Source of the DNA: Xiphydria camelus
Lineage: Eukaryota > Arthropoda > Insecta > Hymenoptera > Xiphydriidae
Direction: 5' to 3'
Length of the DNA stretch: 64,000 bases
Assembly: GCA_963678675.1 (NCBI GenBank)
Contig: OY783198.1
Location: 21,190,684 to 21,254,683, forward strand
Below are positions 35,065-48,765 of this stretch, one piece after another (the first letter of the stretch is position 1; the number at the start of each line of letters is the position of its first letter). The translations under genes were made by a program, and so were the position numbers. The notes beneath the pieces are model-generated. The model ran no database searches, was not told where the DNA came from, and saw nothing but the letters and a program-made list of their open reading frames with translations.

Positions 35065-37343
35065 CGGATCACCTTAGGATTAATCTTAGTGACCCGTGAC
35101 CCGACGCTTCCGACGATATCGTTGTGATACACCGCGCGTTGGTTCATTGTTCATTTTTTGTCGATTATGCAAGGCACGTGAGGTATCTGCTTAGCGACAA
35201 TCTACATACATTACGACGATATTTAAATTTTTTTTTCGCCGGTCTCTTCGATGCGAATGCTTTATTAGAAGATTTCTAATCATAGACTTTTATTGACAAA
35301 GTTCCATAGGTTGGCATACGTTTGATAAAGGACATAAAGCAAACTTAACGCGCAAGCTCGTCAAGCGAATTGATTTTGGGTAGCCAATGCTGAAACTATT
35401 TGTAATTATATTTAATGTTTAATATTTTCTCCTGCAGTGGAGCCGAGTAATTAATACTGCCGATCAATAGCGCTAGTATTCATAATATTTCATGTTCCAA
35501 TTCTATGCGATACTCTATAGGATTGTTACCTGTAGACACTGAAAATACTCGAAGCTCGTTTCCGGCCTCCCACCTACAGTAGTGCGTGCGGTCGCAAGCA
35601 TTCTTGTAGAGGCGACTAGGGCATAATATTTCGTTTGTAAATGTCTATCGTATCTCTTTTCGTCTCTATTTGACGTTATGGAAGGTCTATGGCATCTAAA
35701 ATGCGTGTATCTAGAATATATTGTGTCATTATGGGATAAATATAAATTTGGATACAAATTTTCAAAGATATCGAATACTAGTGGTTCGACTGAATGTATT
35801 TAGATTTCAAAAGACATATTGCATCTATTTTATGTACCATATATTTAATACTTGTCGCAATACATTGAAATGATTTACGACCGAGTAACTTTCCTTTGCG
35901 TAAACACACTATCATACATTCTAATCGGCCGGTCTCAACAGTGTTTTTAATTATATACAAACGTGTATACTTACGCGTCTTGTAATTATATACAATAATC
36001 TTAATGAAGAATGATTAAGGAATGTTGTGAAAAGAACAGCTGGTATTCGCAGTGATCGAATTAATCTGTATTTATACGTTAATTACACGTATATAGTTAC
36101 ATTTTTCAATCCATCTGCATAATTATAGTATAATGCTTATGTATAGGTGCATACAAATAACCTGGTATTTAAATAATGATTACATTGATTGCCGAATAAT
36201 GTATTATCGCTTTCGCTGATCTTTTTGTTTTAACTATTACGTAAGTTAAAAGAAATTATGTGAAACTCAGATATTTAGCTTAATTAAGTCTGTTTTTTAC
36301 GATGATCCGTATTATCGTATTATCATTAAATGCACGCAATTACGTATATATAAAATCCTTTATAACATGCGAGTCGAACGCTGTCTTCGTGAAAACAAGA
36401 TAGGTGTATCATTCCTAATGTATCTTAATGTTCTCTTAATTCTCGCTTAATTACGCTCAAATGCGTGGGTTTATCAATCGGGGGAAAAAAGTAAAAAGAC
36501 AGTACGAGTGTGCCTGTATGGTATAGGGTGTCTGTCTTATTTGACTCTCTGCCGCCTAGAATAACTTAATTATCGTCGAAAGTACACAAAAGTTAAGTGC
36601 AATATGGTAACAAACTGTAAATATTTTTGTAGGGACGAAGATATCGAATCCCGTACAAACAAATGCGCCAGTTATTGAAATTTCAAAGGCTATGACCTTC
36701 AAGTGATCTTCACTACTCGAACTTAATTTCTTCTTTGAAATCAGATATTGACGTACATATACCTATGTATGTAAGTATGCGCATGTAATTGGTTTCAGAA
36801 AATTGGAGAATACCCGTAATTGACATTATTGAATAATTTTATATTTTCAGTTACTTATTTATCAATGTATTACATACTAAAAAGAAAAAAACGATGTCTG
36901 TCCTGCCAGCATTCCTTCCACTCGAATGGATCTCTTCTTCAGCTGTATTTGTACATATTACTGCGATTTCGCAACTATTCGGACTCCTTATGTAGTCAAT
37001 TAGGTTTAAAAATTCAGTACTCCTAAAATTTAACTTCACGTCAAGAAGATTCTAAATCAAATTTTCATTGAAACTGAAAGGGAACGAAATAAAAACTGGA
37101 TGATACTGTAGTACCGAATATGTGGGCACTCTCTCTCTCTGTGACTGTAGAGGCTGACTATTAAACGCCTCAGCTACTGCACTCCATCATCCGTTATTGT
37201 GTGTTTGTGTGTGTGTGTGTGTGTATCTTGTAATTTATCTTTATGATAGTGATCATCTTCGGCGCAGATCGCGTCAATTATGCAGCTGTCTATTCTGTTG
37301 ATCGCGTCTAAGGAGGCCGTTGTGTGCTAAAAAGCAAAAATAG
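35065..37343. other. AT-rich intergenic region between hexamerin and TMEM94
   Basis: No gene is recognised between the divergent hexamerin and TMEM94 genes. At the right end a TG microsatellite (37198-37224) precedes a probable TMEM94 5' UTR exon that ends at 37343 with the strong donor GTAAGT. Confidence 0.6.
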
Positions 37344-37802
37344 GTAAGTAATGAATATCGATGTAGTGAAATACGCGTACAGGTATCTTTAAAAAACTTA
37401 CGTAACCTACATTATTATACATAACCTCGGTTGGTTTGTTTTGGTTTACTCCGGAAACTGTTATGTACTATAAAAAGTACCGATAAAGGTACATACATCT
37501 TAGGTACAATTGAATGTGAATACATTTTCGATCAGGATTAAATATTATAACCTGTTTCTCCTGATAAATAATTTTAGAGGAGGAACTCTTTTGGATTATT
37601 TTGTATAGTTATGCCCTATAATTCACATGTTTTTTATATAAAGATGATACATAATTTCTCTTTATTCATAACAAGTTTTATCGTCCATACGATAAAGTAC
37701 AGTATTTTTGCAAATTGTAGATTTATTCGTTTAATGCCGTCGATAGATTCATTAAGACGAAAATATATTATGTACTACCGAATTAAATTTTTTTCTTCAC
37801 AG
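37344..37802 (+). other. Probable 5' UTR intron of TMEM94
   Basis: Bounded by TAG|GTAAGTA at 37343/37344 and a pyrimidine-rich CTTCACAG ending at 37802, two bases before the ATG codon at 37805. Inferred from splice signals only. Confidence 0.55.
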
Positions 37803-37804
37803 AA

Positions 37805-38210
37805 ATGGAGGGTCACCGAGAAGGGGGTGATGTTACAAAAACCGCTGAAGAAGTTAAGGCAGAGACTACAGAGATACTGGGTCTAACTACATCAGCCGCT
37901 TTAGAAATTCTACAACGCGATATCAAGCGCATTTTAGACGACTATAAGGATGAGTGCAAGAAGAACAAGTAAATGTTGGATTTGGAAAGCTAGTGTAACA
38001 TCTCTCTTATACAGTTTTCATTATCATTTTTAGAAGAGACCGAGCTTGGGTAAAGGATGCCTTACATCATCGTAGTCAATATACCACGTTTTGCTGGACC
38101 TCGGCTCTTGCGCTTTTGATAAACGCGATTACCCTTATCGCCGCTTCCCTTACCATGAACGAAATGTGGTATGTTTTTTTCTTCATATTAGAGTTGTGTA
38201 ATAACTATTA

Positions 38211-38241
<31 letters not shown>

Positions 38242-41200
38242 AATATGATATTATTTAGATATGATATCAGAACGTGTTTGAGCTAATTCTGGATATGTTT
38301 TTGCAGGTTCTCTCCATTGCCGTACGAAGGATTAATAGTGTGTTGCCTTGTAACGATAAATTTCATTTTGGTTGCATCTGATAATAAATTGAGGCATGAG
38401 GAAATTCCTTATAGAGTTCGCATCCTCATTGATCATATTAAGGGTAGGTGGTTTAAATAATGCAATGTATGTATCCTGTGTAGGATTTAAAAGTCCGTTT
38501 TATAACGTACACAATTTTCGCATCTCAACAGTTGCCCAAAGCCTTTGCAAGTGGAGACCAGAGAACTATCCGCATCTGTGTAGTCCCCTGTCGCCATGTA
38601 TCACTTTGCAGTGGACGTATCGCGATGGCAAAATAGTCAATTTACCCTGGGCTCTGTTAGTTGCCGGAGACATGATCGTGATAAAACCTGGCCAACAGGT
38701 TCCTGGATACTGCATTCCTTATGACGTATGAATATGTAAAAAATTAAACGCCCTTTTTTCCAAGACGTGTAAGTCTTCCTATAGGTTTAAGCGATCAGAC
38801 TTAAGGGAAAAATTGTTTCAGGATCCCGACGCGCCAGTAATGCATGCCAGGGAAGTTTACAGTCCCCCGGTTCACAGCGCAAATGAAATATTTTCGACGC
38901 CTCAAGCTCGAGTTCCTTTAAAAAATAAAGTATACAAATTACAGGAGACACCATACTTAGCAAATCTTAGAATGGCACTGGATCAAGCTCTGGACAGACC
39001 AGTTACGTTCCACAATCGCGAGCGTCACCTCGTAATGATCTGCTGCATCGAACAGCTGGCCTATCCGATCCTATTAATTGTGGTTCTAGTTGTCAATTTA
39101 TTGCGATATTTATATCTCTCTGAATACGTAGGTATTGGTCATTGGACCGAAGTATTTTTACTTCAACCGATAGCGGTAACACTGCCATTATTACCGCTTA
39201 TCTTTCCGGCATGTTGGATTAGCCTGAATTGTTTCGGCATGGCCCGATTCAAAGCATTGTTCAAATTATATCAATCGGCGAAGAAATTGCAGGTACATGA
39301 AATACTACCCTAGCACGATTCGGCGTTACAGTGTTAATTTGTTGTATCATCGAATAACAAATCTTTAACGATTAGAGAACAAAGAATTACTTCAGTTTTC
39401 AGATCCTTTCGAGGATGCAGAAATTTCGGGACCCAGTCATCCCGAAGTAGTGTACAATTGGTCGGAACTTAAAGAATATTTTTTTAATATACTTCTTGGA
39501 AGAGAACACATGATGTCAAGGTCTGCAAGTATCTTGCACGTATTGGGCTCTGTCACAGTACGTTGGTATACTCGTATAGTACAGTCACTCGACAATGTAT
39601 ATTGCATGACTGAAAGCAATAACTCTCGTTTCTATTTAGGCACTATGCTGCGTGGATAAAAAAGGAATACTTTCTTGGCCCAATCCAACAGCTGAAAAAG
39701 TTTTTTTCCTGCGTAACGCTAGTACAGTTTCTCGAACATCGAGGTAAATTTCTGTTGGAGTCTCCAATAGTTCATATGGCAAATTAACATGTATCTCTTG
39801 TTGCCGTATTGTAGCACTTTAAGTATGGATAAGCCTGCCGAGCCGCCTTCCCAAGGTGACCCTACCAAGCAAGATGCAAATAGAACAACTTACATTCAAC
39901 ATGGTAAAATATTCTTCGTTGTTCTTAATTCTTCAGTTTTAGAACAATACATTTATTTACAGACATGTCGCATTCCGTCGCCGAGGTACTAGACCTGACG
40001 CACGATCACGCACTGCCATTCCGCCTGCAATTTGACGATCATTCCTGGAGGCAACACTTGAATTCTTTGAAACCACTAGGATTGACAATTCTCCTCAACA
40101 CTTGCAATATGGCCACTCAAGAACCCTACACTCGATTCTGTTGTCATGTCACGTGTGAGGCTCTCTACAACGAAAATCTCGTGCCAGTCACAAATCGGCG
40201 GTACGTTTGTTGATACACACATTGAGTTTACATTTGTTTTGTTCATCCCGTCATAGCTATTTGATGATCATCTAACTGCATTAAATTAACATTTGCCAAA
40301 AACCATTTTAATACCGAAGTCTCAACGTAAATGAGTGCTTGTAACTAACGGTAATGTGAATCGTCCAAATTTGTCAGCCGCCAGAGTGACAGTTTTGGGG
40401 ATAAAAGTGGGTATGAAGCAAAACATACAATGCAAAGTTCAAGACAGGTGTATTTAGTCGAAGATTCAGGAACGAGCATCGGACAGACGCGGTCAGTCGA
40501 AGTGTAAATCATTATCTGTCTAGTATAATATTTTAACTAGTAGTCATTCTGCATTGGTGTTTGGACTTGGAATTCTGTAGTCCTTGGATTTTTTTTTTAT
40601 TTGAATGTCACGATCTTCCCTTCTTCGTCTTCCCTTTTTCTCACACCACATTGCGTTTTCATGGAATTTAATATGCGCTCTTGAACGAATAGGTGCCTTT
40701 GTGAACTGGCTAAGCAAATCGGTTTTCAAGACCAAGCTCAGGATATATTTCAACTGGAGCAGCAGCTTTCAACCTTCAGACACGTGGTGAGTGTAATTGG
40801 TGTATGCCGGATCAAATTCTGCTTTAAATCAAATGGTTTTGAAAACTATGTATCACCTCATTTGTAAAGCAGCCAGAAATGGTAAGACGGGACATTAAAT
40901 TTGCGCGTTCCTTGAGTATCGCTACGAAGCTGAAGTTTCCATTTCCTCATATGGTCGCGGTAGTGGTTAGAGAACGTAGCGGGGGAAGTCTGCAATTATT
41001 GACGCAGGGAACCGCAGACATTATATTAGATTCTTGCGTAGAATTTTGGGACGGACACGATCTCTGTCCACTTTCGCCTTCCGATAGGTAAGAAACGCGA
41101 ATGTATTTTTTAATCGGCGTTCATTCGATATTTCGGGGTAGTCATGATTTTTATATTGCAGAAAAAAGATCCAGGATTTCTATCAACGAACGAGTTTAAC

Positions 41201-44200
41201 TTCCTATTGTACCGCCTTTGCGTACAGGCCGTTAACACGAAGTGTGGGCAACAAATTATCTAACATATATTTGGAACTTCCTGCTGACAGTAAACACTTG
41301 TATACACCGCAAAGAAGTCCAACGCCTCTGCCATGGGATTTCAGAAATGTCCTCGATCCTCGAGCGAAAGGATTGTTTGGACAATTTTATTCGACAGGTA
41401 ATTTATTTGTTAACGACACAAGGATTATTCACCATGCACCATTTGGTTTACCAAGCTCTGGAGTGTATTAAACAGGCAGGATTTACTAAATATTATTCCG
41501 TTATTTCGATAGATTCTCTTCTCTGCAATGAAAACAAAGATGAGGAAATAAACGACGTGGAAGGCTGCTTTGAACTTCAGTGCAATCAAGTGTTTATCGG
41601 AATGGTGACCATGCAGTATCAAGCCCAAACTGACATGGTAAGATCCAGCTTCTCATCCATATTCCAAAGTCATTTCATTATTACTGATAGTAATATACAA
41701 ATCACGCTCATGTTAAATTGGGAACCGCATCGGTTGCCATCAGGTTCAACTAATCGAGCAATTGGAGAGGGCATGTATAAGATTTGTACACTTCAGTAAG
41801 GAAAACGAACTAAGATCACGAGTATTCTCAGAGAAGATGGGTCTAGAGAGCGGTTGGAACTGCCACATTTCATTGCTCAGCGAAAGGGCTAGGTATAGCA
41901 TTGCGTTACACCATCATTTTTAATCCGTTAAACGAGAACTTTTGCTTTTGCTTTTTGGCTTTTTAATAAACATTTTTTACTCGATTTGAGTAATATATAT
42001 ATATTTTTTTTTTTCAATCAAAAGACTTCCTCGTTGTCTTGGATGTGATTATCAAAAACTGTAATCGCACGCTTGATGGAAGTTTGTACGTTAGTTGACA
42101 CGTTCTAATTTTTATCTATTTGTATCCGATAATTTGTATTTAACTATGGGATATCTATCCATTTTTACACAAGACAGATGCGAAATCTTTCGTCTTCACA
42201 CATTGAATGGATATTTATTTTACAAGAAATTGCAAACATTGTGACGAGTTTCTTTATTTTGTCAATTGCTGCTACCTTGTATGTGAATGTAAAATGTGCA
42301 TGTACGTTACAGGAGACAGCAATGGCTGGAGCGATACCCACACATGCCCCTACCGTATATGTTTGTCTATACCTTTTTCTTTCGTTAAAGTAACTTGTTT
42401 GCACGACTGTTTGACTGATCATGTTTTCAATATTCGTTAATTAATAAACTGTAAACAAAATTGTCCTTTGATTTTACTAGATAACGTAAATAATTGCATT
42501 ACCTCGTGTAACGAGATAATAATGTTTCAACAGATTACAGAAAGTCTATGTTCTTCTAAATTTTATTAAAATGTTGTTCCTAACTATTGATTAAAGAAGA
42601 CAAGTGAAACGGTGTTGAGATCATCTTATTTGTGTTAATTCATGGGGTTTTATAGTATCCATTATATTTTATCATAACTGCAGAGAGAGGCTGTATTAAA
42701 ATAACATCTACTACATCAGAAATCATAATTCATGTTACTTCCAAGCGCCTAGTAACATACACATTCCACTTTGTTCTTTGATCAATTTGAACTTTGGGTT
42801 TTCCTATTGTTTTTTATATATTACATGAGTGTATAAATGTTGTGTAACTAACACGATACCAGGTCGGAGAGTCCAGTGGGTTGGTGGGTGAGCCAGGCGG
42901 CAGCCATGTCCTCACCCACGCCCTCCGCCCGATCTCACCAGCATAACCATTCCTGCATGGATGAGGCCAGCCACTTGCTTAACCATATTGCTCCCCGGTA
43001 TGTTATACCTACATATATCATTCTAATACAATGCCTAAAGAGAAAAGACAACAAGGCCTCTCAACCTGGAATTGATAAGAGAGAGAGCACATATTTATTA
43101 TACACTGATACAGATACAATGAAACTCGTTAGGAGCTTTAAATTAACTAAAGATAGAGCAGATTTTTTAAGCAAAATTTCTTATATCACCAATCTTGATC
43201 AGGCAATTACAGCACGCCAATAAAAGCCAAAATGTTCATTTCGGCACCGATCGCATTTTCTACGGAATTCTGAAGAATAAAAATGATAAGAGAATTCGTG
43301 AATTCTAATATGAAATGTGAAAATGATGAGATTTCCTAACATTTCTACTGCATGTACATATCATGTACACGTCTCGGTGTTGCATATTTAAGCTATAGTG
43401 ATGCGTTTGTGGAGTTATATTTTGCATGAGCGAAAGTCTGATCTAATCCAAGCGCGAGATCTTCCAATGCCTATTTTTATATTACAGTAGTAACTTGGAT
43501 AACAGCAGAACTATGAGCATGTCGGCACCGAGCGCAATAAATACAGAATACGCCACGGTTAAGTTTGATAACGAGACTACCGAATGGAATAATGAACCAT
43601 TGCAGCCCAAAAGTGCGATGAGTCACCGGTAATTTATTAAAAACTTCACGTTTTTACATAAAATTGCATAACTGCGAACTTAATTTTTGAATTACATGCG
43701 CAACAGGGAGCAAGATACCATGAGAAGCGAGGATAGTGTTTTAGTGCAAAGCGTAGATTTAGGATCAGGTCAGGAGGCATGGAGATCATTGAGCTGTCTC
43801 ACTGACAGTACAGAGCAAAGCGCGCCAGTCAATTTTGACATGTCAAACAGAGTAAGTTGTTGGCTTTATTACACTGGTACAATATATTCTGAATAATTAA
43901 AATTTAATCATCTCAAAAACCATTTATCTCACTATAAAATGCATATAATAAAAATATTCCTTCTATACACAATAAGAAATCTCTTCCTGCTTATGTATAA
44001 TATTGTGAAAACGAAAGGTATCAAAGTCTGTATTCTGCTAAAATGTTCCAGGCTAAATTACCTAGGGGTATAGACAAAATACGCCCACACATAGAGCTCA
44101 TAGATAACGTGCCATTACTAGTCTCCTTATTCACGGATTGCAATACTACAGTAACGAGAGAAATGTTACATATCATGCAAGACTATGGGGAAGTGGTTTG

Positions 44201-46746
44201 TGTTTTGGGGTCCTCTGCCAATGCCGAAAACATGCCAATCTTCATGCAAGCTGATGCAGGGTAAGTTGTTTCTTCCCATCTATATTAAAGTAATTGGGGG
44301 CGAAGACTTATTTGCATTTTCGAACGAAACATCCGGGCGCGATGAAACTTGTACCATACGTCGTGTCTTTTTGCATTCGAAAATGCGGTGGCTTGTAAGT
44401 CCGACAGTTAGTTCTTTGTGGTTTGATAATCACGGGTTGATAGGAAAGTTGAGACGTTGTGCAACAGTCCATTTTAAAATCGACCTTCTTTGGGTCGCAT
44501 TGCTTCTTCAAATTTTTGTCTTTGCATTTACTAACATCGTATGAAGGATCCACGTAAGACTCTTTCATTGTCGTTTTACATTCCATTTTTACTGGTTGTT
44601 GAATTTTACATCTTGGTATCTTGCGTACTTCCGTTTTAACGAGTTCAGGTTTAATGTAGGAGCTCTTATGAACAGATGTCATGTCCATTGGACACGTCGG
44701 ACATCCTAAATGATCCTTGGGAATGATAAGTTTTGCCGGTCGCACGTCATGCGGCACAAACGAGCTCTGATTTATTGTAGCGAAGTCATACTTTCCCGTT
44801 GTATCAGTTAAAAGTATATGCTTTGGTTTACGGGGTCTTTGCGGGACTGAATGAGACTCTAAATACGATGCCGTATAAGTCGTCTGTGATTCCGTTTCGA
44901 CCGTAGGATACTTACAGGAGTTAACGCGTTTAAATAACGGTCTCCTCTGTGGCTGTATGTACACTAAATTTTTATTAGTAAATTGATTTTTTTTCTGCGA
45001 ATTGTGACATCTCGTAGATTGACTAACATCCTCTGATATACACTTCATCGTCATTATGTTTTTGGTTGACTGAACTTAATTTCGATTAATTATTCGTATG
45101 CTAGGCTGGGACGAATTATTCTTTTGAAAGGACATTGAAGGTGTACAAATGATACATTCATTTATTTGACTGCGTGGAACAAAGTGAGCCATTTTCAGAG
45201 CAACATCGTTTTTATATCGCTACATAGGGTAGCGAGGATTAATCTGTCCATTTCACCCTTAAGTACATACAAGCAAACTCGAAACACACAGCCAGCTTTA
45301 TTTTTCACATAGAGTGGCAGTCGAACCAATGTACCCGCAAGTGTGCCAAAAAGTTCGTGTATTATTGACTACCAAAGAGGATGAAGGTCCATCTCCTGTT
45401 GATCTCAGCAGAGCCCTAAATTCTGTTGCTTGCTCGCTCAGCGTCAAACGAGAAGATCCAATTGCCATATACCATCTTATAATGGAGGTAGAGGTCTCAG
45501 TTGTACTTAGCATTATATTTACGTGAGAAACAATAGCGCTTGTAAAAAAAAGTACAGAAAGTACTATTCAGTATTCCCATTCTCGTTTAGGCACGCCATT
45601 ATATGAAATGCCTATGGAATTGCGTACAATTTTGGCTAGGTTGCGTGGTAACGTTGTCATTAGCTCAGGCATTGTCAGGATTCTTGATGCTGCCTCCATT
45701 ATTTTCCGTTGGTCAAGTCCTGTGGGCAAGTTGCTTAATAGTACCGCTTTTATCGACATCCATGGTAGCAACCCCGACAGATCCTACGATAATGCAACGA
45801 GCTACTGGAAAAAATCAGTGCATTGTAAATGGGCAGGTAATTCAATAAACTTGTTAGCATTTCAATTTTTCTCGGAGTACCATTGAAAATAAATTCATGG
45901 CTGTTACCTGTTCCCTTCTTAGGTTGCATTATTCGTATTATGGTGCTACGGTATCAAATTCTTGCCTACTATCATTTCGATAGTGCTATCACAAGGCATT
46001 TCTCTAATGGCATTATGTCCCATTTATCTGACGACAAACTCTAAATGTTTTTACGTATATCCTAATGTCGAGGAGAATGATGTCTACTGGGGAGGTTGGG
46101 GAGCAGAACCAAATGCCGCTGATGTCGTACAACATTTCTCACTGACGTTAATGGTGTTGCATTTTGGTAAATGAGTTTGAAGATTTTCGGCATCAACGTT
46201 AAATATTATAGTATATTATGGTAACTATAATTTATCGATATAATTGTTTCAGTGACGATATCGATAAGTTTTGTCCACCGAGAGTACTGCATTTGGCGAA
46301 AGTCGCCGTTTAGTAATTGGGTATGGGTTTTAAATGCATTTCTAGTGTAAGTACATGGATATATTTTAAAATACTACATATTATTTTCATGATTCTCATA
46401 AATTATTGTGTTATCAGGCTGTGCATGCAACTTGCATTCTCTGGAACGATATTCTATAGGTTTTGGCGAGACGAAGGTCAAAAGATAGAGAATTTTCCAG
46501 TTTTCGTGCCGCTCTTATTTTTTATCTCTCTTCCATTAACTTTCGCCATTAATGAATTGATTAAATGGCAAGAAGTCAAGTGAGTATATCCGTCGACGCG
46601 CCGAACTCATCAATATCAGAGAATTGATTTTTCATGGGAGAAAAGATAATTATTTTCTGCTATTTCTTTTCAGAGTAAACGTAAGATACCAAAAACGAGC
46701 GCGTTTGGAATTCGGTACGAAGCTCGGTATGAATTCGCCGTTTTAA
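37805..46746 (+). CDS. TMEM94: Transmembrane protein 94 (P-type-ATPase-like ER protein), complete, 24 coding exons
   Basis: Multi-pass ER membrane protein related to P-type ATPases; family work links it to magnesium handling in the ER. Exons: 37805-37968, 38034-38168, 38307-38443, 38532-38725, 38822-39292, 39396-39557, 39640-39743, 39815-39903, 39963-40200, 40693-40786, 40873-41087, 41162-41397, 41480-41637, 41744-41892, 42863-42997, 43488-43628, 43707-43851, 44052-44260, 45313-45487, 45591-45836, 45923-46166, 46253-46346, 46418-46579, 46674-46746. These sum to 4170 nt, 1389 aa, near the vertebrate length. Diagnostic blocks: CCVDKKGILSWPNP (phosphorylation-loop relative), CLCELAKQIGFQDQAQDI, RFVHFSKENELRSRVFSEK, GLESGWNCHISLLSERAR, the C terminus VRYQKRARLEFGTKLG ending NSPF. 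Exons 42863-43851 encode a variable Ser/His-rich stretch. The acceptor at 39396 was chosen because the nearer one leads to a stop. A separate gene lies antisense inside intron 44261-45312. Confidence 0.93.
38211..38241. repeat. CT microsatellite in a TMEM94 intron
   Basis: A (CT)n tract with one TT interruption, between coding exons 38034-38168 and 38307-38443. Confidence 0.9.
41893..42862 (+). other. TMEM94 intron, about 1 kb
   Basis: AT-rich. A possible small exon near 42314 (after TTACAG) was considered but lacks a good donor and is not needed: flanking exons join in phase 2 with a normal reading frame. Confidence 0.6.
44308..45054 (-). CDS. SAXO-like axonemal microtubule stabiliser, single exon, nested in TMEM94
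   Basis: 248 aa, intronless, wholly inside a TMEM94 intron on the opposite strand. It has at least five spaced Mn-type repeats, the tubulin-binding unit of the SAXO/FAM154/MAP6 family: TTYTASYLE, TSVHKSSYIKPE, TTMKESYVDPS, TTSQLSYQP, TTYGTSFIAPG. Many Cys-Pro pairs (GCPTCPMD, PRCKIQQPVK) and a basic overall composition are typical. Known members bind and stabilise microtubules of cilia and sperm flagella, so testis or ciliated sensory neuron expression is expected; that is inference. The start MTMKCISEDV is the first Met of a long open frame. The frame is clearly coding, because the repeats lie at regular spacing in only one frame. Confidence 0.85.
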   Translation of the reverse strand: MTMKCISEDVSQSTRCHNSQKKNQFTNKNLVYIQPQRRPLFKRVNSCKYPTVETESQTTYTASYLESHSVPQRPRKPKHILLTDTTGKYDFATINQSSFVPHDVRPAKLIIPKDHLGCPTCPMDMTSVHKSSYIKPELVKTEVRKIPRCKIQQPVKMECKTTMKESYVDPSYDVSKCKDKNLKKQCDPKKVDFKMDCCTTSQLSYQPVIIKPQRTNCRTYKPPHFRMQKDTTYGTSFIAPGCFVRKCK

Positions 46747-48765
46747 TCATTTACGTACTCATCAGTAACGCTGAAAAGTCAAAGTACTTAAACACTTAAT
46801 GCCAAATATTGCCAATTGGCGAAGCGTTTTGTAAATACATAGTTCAAACCTTCTTAATTGTAATATTTGAACTATTACGATGCAATGGAATGGAGACTGA
46901 GCTCGACGCAAAGTGTTTTTTCGAGAAGTTGAAGCTCTATGGAAAGTTTGACAAGTCATCGAAGTAATAGATACGCACAGAGAGAATACTCAGCCTTCTT
47001 TATTGATATACATATACATATTGATAAGATATTTGTTGATACTTATTTATTTATTAAGTATACATCGAAGAGTATCAAAGTTTTTCGAACTTTCTAGTTT
47101 TATCTGGGAAGTTTCGGTCTCAATTATAATTCTTTTATTCAGAAGAATAGCTTAATTATCGAAAGACACATATGAACTGGAGCATTATGCCTAGTACCGC
47201 AATATGAGGTTACTATGCTCTAATAAGCTTTTTAAAGAAGAGATTAAATCTTCCAAAAATTCAGGGAAATATCTTTTTTTAACTTATAACTTCAAGAACA
47301 TATTTTGTTGTGATAATATGAAAATAAAATAAAATTCCATAATATTTTTACACACGTTATATAAATTGGACAAATTAATCCACATGGGAGGCTAATTTTC
47401 TTGCACATTAAACTATACACGTATTACTGAAGAAATAAGAGAAGCAAGTAAATCCTCTTACACTGTATTATAATAATGTTACTGTTTACCCTTACCTATT
47501 TATCTATATTAATAATATTGGAGATATATTTGTTTGTTACTGGTGAACTCGATAACCACCGGAGAGATTGTGTTCAAATTGTCTGGGATACTCTTACCAG
47601 GTATACATATACCTTAGAATTCAATAAGACGTTTTTACTGTTTGACTCCGCTTAGCCATTCCATGAGGTCCAACGCTCTGGGATTAGCGGCGGATGGGTA
47701 CACGCGCAAAGCTCTTAGTTAAGGATATAAAGACCAATTTGTACTTTTTTGACATGTCGGGTAAAGTAAACCCACGGTAAAAAGTGATGCTGGATTTCGT
47801 AGCAAAATATGGTGGTGTGAAGTAAGAGACTTCGCATTTTGTTTAGCATAGTAGAATATAAAACGTACCACTGTGTGATCACTAAATGCCTTTACCATTT
47901 CGTCTAATTTTGGAGCAAATTGCCATCATGAGAACATAGTAACCTTACCTTACGGTACTTTGCTTATCTAAGATTCTAATTGTTTATTATATAATATGGT
48001 ATAAACCTATGATACTAACTTTTGACCTACAACAGGAAATTCTTGCCACTCAAATGCTATATACACATACCTTGCTAAAACAGCCGTGTAATATCTAAGT
48101 GTCAGAAACAAATCTATTGCAACATATTCATATTTTTATATTATCTATGACATTAAATGTTAAAATTTGATACGATGCCACTGAATGTAGTGTATTATTT
48201 ATCTTCTTGTGCTATGAAACTCACAAGATTAATTTCACGACGTTGGTGAGTATATGTGCGCACTGTTGAAATACATATTAAATGAAATGTGTAATAAAAA
48301 ATGTTTGCCATTTAATACCAAACTACTTTTTTTCTAGTGTGAATTTATTCATTTCTGTCAAATTCAAAATAAGCTTATTTACTTTATTAATATGTTGTAC
48401 TCTTACTATATTGATACGAATGATTTAAGTATGGGGAACACTTGTAATTCTCATGTGGAAGACGTTGCGAACTGTTTTCGATTATAATTTAAGAGACTTT
48501 GTCGAATCTCTTACTTGGTATTCCATTATTACCGTATTATACGATAATAGATTTTAGATTCCTTAATTTAATTTTATTAAAATACCATGAGTGACACAAT
48601 TTATGCATTAAAAACGATGTACATTAATTTAGATTATCCCGTTCTGGGAGTAGGATAATATTGGACTGATGTAAATCAAAATACATAGCTTATACAGCTT
48701 TCTTTGACGTTATTCATTCGTTACATTTAAGGATAAATTCTACCGAATATGAATGATAGACGTTG
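46747..48765. other. Intergenic region, AT-rich, between convergent TMEM94 and PIGG
   Basis: No coding signal. It contains the two 3' UTRs. A minus-strand AATAAA at 48573-48578 is a candidate PIGG polyA signal. No clear TMEM94 polyA signal close to the stop was found; an AATAAA cluster occurs near 47325. Confidence 0.6.
48573..48578 (-). terminator. Candidate polyA signal of PIGG
   Basis: The minus strand reads AATAAA about 190 nt after the PIGG stop. AT-rich surroundings make chance matches possible. Confidence 0.4.

Noticed and set aside
42165..42440. Possible extra TMEM94 exon around 42314
   Set aside because: There is an acceptor but no convincing donor, and the adjacent exons already join in phase 2 with a sensible protein.
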